A stretch of DNA of 54,444 nt from Bacteroidota bacterium (lineage in GTDB: Bacteria; Bacteroidota; Bacteroidia; Flavobacteriales_D; Crocinitomicaceae), in the NCBI GenBank assembly GCA_016868915.1, contig VGFL01000003.1, positions 1-54,444 on the forward strand. The letters are read 5' to 3'. Each line of letters starts with the position of its first letter. Position 1 is the stretch's first letter. Under the pieces are notes generated by a model that was not told the DNA's origin, did not search any database, and worked only from the letters and a program-made list of their open reading frames with translations. Below, one piece after another: positions 1-6,320 of the stretch. The position numbers and the translations under genes were made by a program.

Positions 1-626
1 AAGCAATTTTTCAGCTTTCTCAATTAAGCGGCTGTTCCCCGCTACAAATTGTATTTACCAATAATAGCCTCAATTCAAGCTCTTATTTTTGGGATTTTGG
101 AGACGGAGAAACATATACATCAACCAATACGAACTCTGTGACCCATGTTTTTACCAATGACCAGCAAAACCAAGATTTTATCATTCAGTTTATCGCTTTT
201 CAAAGCCCTTTTTGTTCTGACACCATCCAAGCAGGAATAATTACGAATGTTTGTGGTTGTACGGATAATGAGGCTGAAAACTACAATCCGAACGCCACTG
301 TTGACGATGGAAGCTGTACATACCCGGACCCCATTATCATAGTACCAAATGTTTTGACCCCAAACAATGATGGAATAAATGATATTTTTGAATTGGATTG
401 GGTAAATTTAACATCGTTGCGTCTAATTATTTTAAATCGTTGGGGGAACGTTTTATACGACCAAACTAGTGCTGATTTAGTAACTTTCGTTCCAGCCTGG
501 AACGGGAAATATGAAAATGGGGAAGATGCCAAAGACGGAATTTACTTTTATAAGTACGAGGGGAAAGGTATTTCAAATGAACTATTAGAAGGGCATGGCT
601 TTTTGCATCTCATTAAAAATCCTTAA
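1..626 (+). CDS. PKD-domain surface protein with T9SS type B (gliding) C-terminal domain, 5' truncated
   Basis: The reading frame is open from base 3 to the TAA at 624-626, so the GTG at 138 in the ORF track is only an internal codon and the gene begins outside the window. The visible part starts with the end of a PKD-like domain (YFWDFGDGE), then a cysteine-bearing motif of the GCTD...NPNATVDDGSC type, then a C-terminal domain (VPNVLTPNNDGINDIF ... NRWGN ... DGIYFYKYEG) that is the gliding motility-associated, CHU_C-type sorting domain. By family knowledge such proteins cross the outer membrane through the type IX secretion system and stay at the cell surface or are released. The substrate or ligand cannot be told from this fragment. 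It converges with the next gene, 9 bases away. Confidence 0.88.
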   Translation, partial: AIFQLSQLSGCSPLQIVFTNNSLNSSSYFWDFGDGETYTSTNTNSVTHVFTNDQQNQDFIIQFIAFQSPFCSDTIQAGIITNVCGCTDNEAENYNPNATVDDGSCTYPDPIIIVPNVLTPNNDGINDIFELDWVNLTSLRLIILNRWGNVLYDQTSADLVTFVPAWNGKYENGEDAKDGIYFYKYEGKGISNELLEGHGFLHLIKNP

Positions 627-635
627 ATAGTCTTC

Positions 636-1703
636 TTATTTAATAATTTTTACTGATAATAGTTTATTCCAATATTTGCCTGTTATTACCAATTCGTTCG
701 CTTCAGAATTAAAGGCAATTCCATTTAATACTTCGCCACTAGCTCGATACTTCGCTACAATATCATTTGCTTGAATTATTGCTTCAACTGCCCCTGTCTT
801 CGGATTTATTACAGCAATTAAATCTTGCATGTAAATATTTGCATAAATTTTTCCATCAATGTACTCCAATTCGTTTAATTGCGAAATTGAACCTTCATTT
901 GTGGTTGCCTCAATTATTTTTACAATTTCAAAAGTACGTGGATTTCTAAAAACAAGTTGTTCAGTACCATTTGACATAATTAAATTTTCTCCGTCATTAC
1001 ATAATCCCCAGCCTTCTCCTTTATATTGAAATTCGCCTGAATATTTAGCTAAGTTGTCTGCATTGTAAATAAAACACTTTTCGTTTCTCCATGTCAATTG
1101 ATAAAGTGTATCATTTAATATTGTTATACCTTCACCAAAATAAGTTGCGTCGAGACTTACCTTTTTATTTATTCTTCCTGAACTTTGCTCAATTTTTGCG
1201 ATGAGTGTGTTTCCTTGATTCGACGGATCTCCTGTCCCCTCATACAATTGCCCTTTAGAAAATTCAAGCCCCTGGGTGTAACTTGAATCTCGATGGGTAT
1301 ATTCTTTCACAACATCTAATTTCCAATTTACTGGTTTTTTATCATTTAGAATTTTCAAATCACGCTCCTCTGTTTCGGTTGTATTATCGTTAAGTGTTGA
1401 AATTAGAACTAACTTATTTGTTCCTAATTTCATGAAACTTGTCTTCAAGATATGAAAAACATCGCCTTTGGGAGAATCCCAAACTTGCAAAATACTATCA
1501 TTCAACTTTAATTCTACTTTTCTTAAATCTTGGTTATCAATCTTTATTTCAATTTTGGCTTCTTTTTGTGTGATAACAGTCAGATTTTCATCAAAGGCAA
1601 AAGACGCTGAAATATTATCCGAGTGAGAACCATCAATCCAGACTTTGTATATAAAGGCAGACACAAATAAAAGTAGCAGTGCGATTAAAATTTTTTTTTT
1701 CAT
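636..1703 (-). CDS. Glutaminyl-peptide cyclotransferase (glutamine cyclotransferase family)
   Basis: The 355-residue product starts with a single hydrophobic segment (about residues 4-22) that would export or anchor it in the periplasm. The following about 90 residues form a variable region and the rest matches the plant/bacterial glutamine cyclotransferase beta-propeller: TQGLEF, YEGTG, LYQLTWRN, GEGWGLC, LNELEYIDGKIYAN and the GIAFNS segment near the end. The family converts N-terminal glutamine of proteins to pyroglutamate with release of ammonia; in Bacteroidota it is thought to act on exported proteins. It lies 9 bases downstream of the BrxC gene and reads as the last gene of a pheS-brxC-cyclotransferase operon. 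ATG start is clear. Confidence 0.85.
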   Translation of the reverse strand: MKKKILIALLLLFVSAFIYKVWIDGSHSDNISASFAFDENLTVITQKEAKIEIKIDNQDLRKVELKLNDSILQVWDSPKGDVFHILKTSFMKLGTNKLVLISTLNDNTTETEERDLKILNDKKPVNWKLDVVKEYTHRDSSYTQGLEFSKGQLYEGTGDPSNQGNTLIAKIEQSSGRINKKVSLDATYFGEGITILNDTLYQLTWRNEKCFIYNADNLAKYSGEFQYKGEGWGLCNDGENLIMSNGTEQLVFRNPRTFEIVKIIEATTNEGSISQLNELEYIDGKIYANIYMQDLIAVINPKTGAVEAIIQANDIVAKYRASGEVLNGIAFNSEANELVITGKYWNKLLSVKIIK

Positions 1704-1712
1704 CTTTTCAAA

Positions 1713-2069
1713 TCAAATTAATTTAGCTATTTCTCGAGCGTCTATGCCATTATGGGATTCTTGATAAACTACTTCACTTTTTTTAATTACTATGACTTGG
1801 GGGGATTGGTGTATAACTTTCAAGGTGTCAGCAATAACATTCGATAAATTTCGAAAATTCAACAAATCTAAAAAATACAACCCGACATCTTTATTACAGT
1901 CCCAATCTCTTTCAAATCTTGAGAGCGCCATAGATGAAATACTACAGCGAGTACTGTGTTTAAAAATTAGAATTGGCCTTTCTTGGCTTTCATCCAGTAA
2001 CTGATGAATCGAATTTTCATTTGATAATTCTTTCCATTGGAAATTGGATTTTTGAGAGAACCATCCCAT
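1713..2069 (-). CDS. ytxJ: Monothiol bacilliredoxin BrxC / bacillithiol system protein YtxJ
   Basis: This 118-residue cytosolic protein has a thioredoxin-like fold pattern with a single redox cysteine, C42, in the motif FKHSTRCSIS, which is the hallmark of the YtxJ/BrxC family. Members are proposed to remove or exchange bacillithiol on protein thiols. The start codon overlaps the pheS stop (TAATG on the minus strand), which suggests translational coupling to the upstream tRNA synthetase gene. A second bacilliredoxin of the CGC type is encoded at 51191-51604, which strengthens the assignment. No bacillithiol biosynthesis gene is in the window. Confidence 0.85.
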   Translation of the reverse strand: MGWFSQKSNFQWKELSNENSIHQLLDESQERPILIFKHSTRCSISSMALSRFERDWDCNKDVGLYFLDLLNFRNLSNVIADTLKVIHQSPQVIVIKKSEVVYQESHNGIDAREIAKLI

Positions 2070-3088
2070 TATATATTTGAAGTAAATTGTTTTAAAAATC
2101 GGATATCGTTTTCTGAATACATGCGTAAATCATTCACTTTATATTTGAGTTGAGAAATTCGCTCTATACCCATCCCAAAAGCAAAACCTGAATATTCATG
2201 AGAATCAATGCCGCAAGATTCAAGTACGGTGGGATCAACCATACCGCACCCTAAAATTTCAAGCCATCCCGTATACTTACAAACATTGCACCCCTTGCCA
2301 TTGCAAATTGAACATGAAACATCAACCTCAGCACTTGGCTCGGTAAAAGGAAAATACGATGGGCGTAAACGAATTTGAGCTTTTTCTCCAAAGAGTTCTT
2401 TGGCAAAATAAAGCAACGTTTGTTTCAAATCAGCGAAAGAAACATTTTTATCAATGTACAATCCCTCAACTTGATGAAAGAAGCAGTGTGCACGTGCAGA
2501 AATCGCTTCATTACGATATACTCTGCCTGGAGAAATTGTTCGAATAGGGGGCTTTGAATTCTCCATTACGCGCACTTGCACTGAGCTTGTATGCGTTCTT
2601 AAAGCAATTTCTTGCTCTCCCTTTTCAATAAAGAATGTATCCTGCATATCTCTTGCGGGATGTTCTGGCGGAAAATTTAGGGCAGAGAAATTATGCCACT
2701 CATCCTCTATCTCTGGTCCTTCAGAAACTGAGAAGCCAATTTTAGTAAATATATCAATTATTTCATTTCGCACGATTGACAACGGATGGCGTGAACCAAC
2801 TGATTCATCAATACCTGGTTTTGTCAAATCGACCTTACTAATATTTGACCCAGTCTTAATAAGTCGTTCTTTCGCACAATTGTATTTTTCTTCGGCCAGT
2901 AATTTTAATCCATTCACTTGTTGTCCGAACTTTTTTTTCTGATCCGGTGAAATATTTTTAAGCTCTAAATACAACCCCTTAATAAGACCTTTAGATCCTA
3001 TAAACTTAATACGAAATTCTTCTGCATCCTTTTCATTATTGATGGTAAAGGAATTGATTTCAGACGCGACTCCTTCTAAGCTTGACAT
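2069..3088 (-). CDS. pheS: Phenylalanine-tRNA ligase alpha subunit
   Basis: A full-length 339-residue class II synthetase alpha chain. It has an N-terminal coiled region (about 1-90), the GPEIEDEWHNFSALNFPPEHPARD block, RTHTSSVQVR, the motif 2 region with RAHCFFHQVEG, and motif 3 GFAFGMGIERI near the C-terminus. A four-cysteine CSICNGKGCNVCK loop sits before the catalytic end, as is usual for Bacteroidota PheS. It works in the cytosol with PheT (not in this window) as an alpha2beta2 tetramer to charge tRNA-Phe. ATG start; first gene of a minus-strand group whose next start codon overlaps its stop codon. Confidence 0.97.
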   Translation of the reverse strand: MSSLEGVASEINSFTINNEKDAEEFRIKFIGSKGLIKGLYLELKNISPDQKKKFGQQVNGLKLLAEEKYNCAKERLIKTGSNISKVDLTKPGIDESVGSRHPLSIVRNEIIDIFTKIGFSVSEGPEIEDEWHNFSALNFPPEHPARDMQDTFFIEKGEQEIALRTHTSSVQVRVMENSKPPIRTISPGRVYRNEAISARAHCFFHQVEGLYIDKNVSFADLKQTLLYFAKELFGEKAQIRLRPSYFPFTEPSAEVDVSCSICNGKGCNVCKYTGWLEILGCGMVDPTVLESCGIDSHEYSGFAFGMGIERISQLKYKVNDLRMYSENDIRFLKQFTSNI

Positions 3089-3161
3089 TTTTTGGATTTG
3101 ATTGTAACTTTTTTTTTACTTTATCTGTTAAATACATAAAGCTTTACAAAAATATAAATAA

Positions 3162-3566
3162 ATGACAAATAGTAGAATATCAAAACGAGTTGGTGCACTT
3201 GCTATTCTATTTTATTTTGGCGTAGTATTCTTCGTTCTTAGTGGTTGCGTAAAAATCAAACCGACAAGTGCGATTATTCATGTAAAATACCCAGACGGAA
3301 CAATGTGTTCGGGAGCTCAAGTAAGACTTTATGGTAAGCCACTTAATGAGGACACATCTGAATTATCTCAAGAATTTCGCATAGACTTAAATTCTGTATC
3401 AGATGCTAACGGACGTGCCTATTTTGATTTGAGTGAATTTTATGATGCTGGCCAAACTGGATTTGCAATATTAAATGTTGATGCCACGAAATCAAATTTG
3501 TCCAGTTCTGGGCTAATAGAAATAAAAGAACAGAAAGTAAATGAACAATTTTTTTTCCTTCAATGA
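3162..3566 (+). CDS. Small lipoprotein with transthyretin-like beta domain, paralogue 1 of 3
   Basis: The 134-residue product has a hydrophobic leader and a lipobox VLSGC with the acylated cysteine at C29. The mature part (about 105 residues) resembles a carboxypeptidase-regulatory or Ig-like beta-sandwich: IIHVKYPDGTMCSGAQVRLYG, then SDANGRAYFDLSEFYDAGQTGFAILNVDA. The two following genes encode clear paralogues with the same layout, so a family expansion by tandem duplication is likely. Location would be the outer membrane or periplasmic face. No enzyme motif is visible and I do not know the function. It is divergent from pheS with 73 bases between the start codons. Confidence 0.8.
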   Translation: MTNSRISKRVGALAILFYFGVVFFVLSGCVKIKPTSAIIHVKYPDGTMCSGAQVRLYGKPLNEDTSELSQEFRIDLNSVSDANGRAYFDLSEFYDAGQTGFAILNVDATKSNLSSSGLIEIKEQKVNEQFFFLQ

Positions 3567-3590
3567 CAATGAATTATCCGTTTTAATGTG

Positions 3591-3598
3591 TAACTTTG
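3591..3598 (+). promoter_or_regulatory. Putative -7 promoter box (TAACTTTG)
   Basis: TAACTTTG matches the Bacteroidota -7 consensus TAnnTTTG and lies 17 bases before the ATG of the second lipoprotein, in the only sizeable gap of the triplet. No convincing -33 TTG is seen at the expected distance, so the call rests on the -7 box and position. Confidence 0.4.
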
Positions 3599-3615
3599 GT
3601 TAATATAGAAAAATT

Positions 3616-3993
3616 ATGAAACAATTTTTTTGCTTATTTTTAGGATTTGTCATATTAGTTAGTTTTTCTTCATGTGAACCTAATGACCCTGCTATTTTAA
3701 AGGTATTTGTGAGGTCTTCAACAAATCAACTTGTCCAAGGGGCAAAAGTAATTATTATTGGTGACCAGCAATCTAATCCGCCTACTCAGGAATACGTTGA
3801 TACAACCTACACAAATTCGTCTGGATTCACAGTTTTTGATATGGATGAATACTTTGATAAGTATAAATCAGGTGATGAAAATACTACTGGATATTTTGAT
3901 ATCATCGTAAAGGCAAATAATAAAACAGCCTATGGAGAAACGAGATGTAGGGTGCATACTACATCTGTTGAAACGATTTATTTACCCAACTAA
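3616..3993 (+). CDS. Small lipoprotein with transthyretin-like beta domain, paralogue 2 of 3
   Basis: The 125-residue product has a lipoprotein signal peptide with lipobox SFSSC (C20). The mature domain follows the pattern of its neighbours: ILKVFVRSSTNQLVQGAKVIII, a TTYTNSSGFTVFDMDEYFD segment in the middle and a closing strand VETIYLPN. This copy is the most diverged of the three; it has an acidic linker (KSGDENTTGY) where the others have GQ(T/A)G, and a cysteine (TRCRVHTT) near the end. It is 8 bases upstream of the third copy and probably co-transcribed with it. Function unknown; envelope lipoprotein. Confidence 0.8.
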   Translation: MKQFFCLFLGFVILVSFSSCEPNDPAILKVFVRSSTNQLVQGAKVIIIGDQQSNPPTQEYVDTTYTNSSGFTVFDMDEYFDKYKSGDENTTGYFDIIVKANNKTAYGETRCRVHTTSVETIYLPN

Positions 3994-4001
3994 ATAAAAA
4001 A

Positions 4002-4370
4002 ATGAAAAGAATTCTATTTTTGACGATCATCGTATTTCTTGCAATCACAGCTTCATCTGGTTGTAGAAAGAAAAAAGATACCTTGGCTAAGATTTATGTG
4101 GAAGATAGCGATGGTGCTACGGTTGATAATGCTATGGTTATATTGTATGGAACTAACACAACAACGATTCCGCAACTAGTGAATGTTTTTGATACTTCTT
4201 ATACAAATATGGACGGAGTAGCTACTTTTAATTTTAATGATATTTATCAATTAGGTCAGGCCGGAGTAGCTGTTTTAGACATAAAAGCTCTAAAATTAAA
4301 TCTTGTGGGCCAGGGAATTATAAAAATAGAGGCGGAAAAAACAGTTGAAGAAACTGTTATCTTGAACTAG
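4002..4370 (+). CDS. Small lipoprotein with transthyretin-like beta domain, paralogue 3 of 3
   Basis: The 122-residue product has lipobox TASSGC (C21) followed by a basic RKKKD stretch. The mature domain, AKIYVEDSDGATVDNAMVILYG then SYTNMDGVATFNFNDIYQLGQAGVAVLDIKA, is closest to paralogue 1 in the GQ(T/A)G(F/V)A(I/V)L segment and to paralogue 2 in the (D)T(S/T)YTN segment. It is the last gene of the triplet and is followed by a hairpin with a T-rich tail. No catalytic motif is visible; a structural or binding role on the envelope is only an inference. Confidence 0.8.
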   Translation: MKRILFLTIIVFLAITASSGCRKKKDTLAKIYVEDSDGATVDNAMVILYGTNTTTIPQLVNVFDTSYTNMDGVATFNFNDIYQLGQAGVAVLDIKALKLNLVGQGIIKIEAEKTVEETVILN

Positions 4371-4394
4371 GAAAAATCCCCAATCATAATTTAG

Positions 4395-4430
4395 AATGGC
4401 TATCATTATTGGTGGCCATTTTTCTTTTCT
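4395..4430 (+). terminator. Putative rho-independent terminator after the lipoprotein triplet
   Basis: AATGGC (4395-4400) pairs with GCCATT (4415-4420), followed by TTTCTTTTCT. The six-pair stem is short and the loop of 14 bases is long, so it is a modest candidate, but it sits 25 bases after the last lipoprotein stop. The rest of the gap to 4568 shows no gene; a weak TAACTTTA box is present about 40 bases before the next ATG. Confidence 0.45.
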
Positions 4431-4568
4431 AATTATTCTATTAAACTTTTATTTGATTATCGGATAATTAATTTTTTTTACATATTATGTATCTGAAAAA
4501 ACAGACTATCATGTTGAGAAAACGTAACTTTATTAATCGTTACTGTTTTTATTATTTAATTCGATGAT

Positions 4569-6320
4569 ATGAGAATTTTGCTATATTTTATTTTGGTTTT
4601 CTCGTACTCTTTCGCTCAACATAATTATTGGCAACAAAGTGTCGATTATCAAATAAATGTAATCGTTGATGATATTAATAATCGCATCTCAGGTGATGAA
4701 GTTTTAATCTACCAGAACAACTCCTCTGATACCTTAAAAGAAATTTATTTTCACTTGTACTGGAACGCTTTTAAAAAAGGCAGTCATGCTTTTGAAAAAA
4801 TGAATGTGTCCGAATTAAATGATTCAGATTTTGGTGAAATTATAATTGAAAATTTATCGATAAATAATGAAGTTCACACCATTACTATTTTTGAATCTAT
4901 CGGTCAGGTTAAACTCTTAAAACCAATACTTCCCGGTAAAAACTCTGAAATAAAAATTCGATTTTCATCAATTATTCCATCCTGTATAAATAGAGCAGGT
5001 AAAAATAATACGGCGGGGACTGATTATACATTTACACAATGGTATCCTAAAATTTGTCGTTACGATAAAATGGGGTGGCATACAGACCCCTATTTAGGTA
5101 GAGAATTTGCAGGAACATTTGGAAAATATTCCGTATCGATAACTTGCCATCCGGGATATGTCGTAGCAGGAACAGGTTCGCTTAAAAATAAAAAGTACAA
5201 AGACAAAGGATGGAGCTCAACAACCGGTTTAAATGATTCAAAAAAAGAAAAATGGGAATTCATAGGAGAGAATATACATGACTTTGCTTTTGCCATGGAC
5301 AAAGAATGGATACATAAAGTGCAAACTATAGATGGGATAGCTTTTCATTTTTTCTACAATGAAGAATACGATAAGGCATGGAAGGAGCTGATGTCAAATT
5401 GGTCAAAGGCCTACCAAATTTGTAAGAGTGAATTTGGAGTTTACCCTTACCCTCAATTTTCATTTATTCAAGCTGGAGAGGGATACATGGAATACCCAAT
5501 GTGCACAATGCTTGAGTCCGGCAGGTACGATTTCTTTAACACTGCCTGTCACGAATTTATGCACAACTATTTTTATGGGATATTTGGAACGGATGAAAAT
5601 TTATACCATTGGATGGATGAAGGGATTACCTGCTATGCCGAGGAACGAATAAGTAACGTTAATAAAGTACCAAATAATCCATCAAAAGGAGCGATTTCAA
5701 ACTATCGATGGATATCTTCTTCCTTTGAGGAGGAGCCAATATCTACTGCTGCAAATCATTTTGAAAGTGACTATCCGTATTACAACGCTGCATATTTCAA
5801 GGGCCAACTTTTTCCGGAGCTTATACGTTATATTATTGGTGATTCTATTATGAAAATTGGTTTTGCTCGATTTTATCAAACATGGAAATTTAAGCACCCG
5901 GAACCAAATGATTTTGTTAAAATTTTTGAAGATGTCTCCACTATGGAGCTAACCTGGTTTCAAAATTATTGGTTGAATACCACTAAAAAAATAGACTTTT
6001 CAATAGATTCAGTTCAGAAAACGAAAGATGGGATTTTAATAGCGTTTGGCAATCAAGGAATTCCAATGCCACTTGAATTTGAAATAAAGCTAAAAGACGG
6101 AAAATCAATTTATTACCACATACCAATTGATCTTACCAATAATTCAAAAACTGATTTCGCAACAGATGTTAAGATATTACCAAAATGGTCTTGTGCATCT
6201 AAAAGATATAGCATATTAGTAAAGGATATCAAATGGAAAGATGTATCTCAAATAGTTATAGATCCGAACAATTTTTTACCAGATATAAATACAGAAGACA
6301 ACTCGTTTTCTAATCCCTAA
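4569..6320 (+). CDS. M1-family zinc metallopeptidase (aminopeptidase N-like), secreted
   Basis: The 583-residue product has a short signal peptide (to about residue 16), an N-terminal beta-saddle domain (about 20-215) and a thermolysin-like catalytic domain. The zinc site is seen directly: H328-E-F-M-H332, with E351 as third ligand exactly 18 residues later in HWMDEGITCYAEE. An upstream GYMEYPMC segment takes the place of the GAMEN-type exopeptidase motif, so the typical free N-terminus recognition is not certain. The family removes N-terminal residues from peptides; here probably in the periplasm. The stop codon overlaps the stop of the convergent next gene. ATG at 4569 is preferred over 4564, which is out of frame. 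Confidence 0.9.
   Translation: MRILLYFILVFSYSFAQHNYWQQSVDYQINVIVDDINNRISGDEVLIYQNNSSDTLKEIYFHLYWNAFKKGSHAFEKMNVSELNDSDFGEIIIENLSINNEVHTITIFESIGQVKLLKPILPGKNSEIKIRFSSIIPSCINRAGKNNTAGTDYTFTQWYPKICRYDKMGWHTDPYLGREFAGTFGKYSVSITCHPGYVVAGTGSLKNKKYKDKGWSSTTGLNDSKKEKWEFIGENIHDFAFAMDKEWIHKVQTIDGIAFHFFYNEEYDKAWKELMSNWSKAYQICKSEFGVYPYPQFSFIQAGEGYMEYPMCTMLESGRYDFFNTACHEFMHNYFYGIFGTDENLYHWMDEGITCYAEERISNVNKVPNNPSKGAISNYRWISSSFEEEPISTAANHFESDYPYYNAAYFKGQLFPELIRYIIGDSIMKIGFARFYQTWKFKHPEPNDFVKIFEDVSTMELTWFQNYWLNTTKKIDFSIDSVQKTKDGILIAFGNQGIPMPLEFEIKLKDGKSIYYHIPIDLTNNSKTDFATDVKILPKWSCASKRYSILVKDIKWKDVSQIVIDPNNFLPDINTEDNSFSNP

Noticed and set aside
138-626. GTG start at 138 for the first gene
   Set aside because: The same frame is open to the window edge and encodes a PKD segment upstream of the GTG.
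3162-4370. Considered as immunity/toxin accessory genes
   Set aside because: All three have lipoboxes and beta domains with no toxin-like or immunity-like feature; no partner gene is present.
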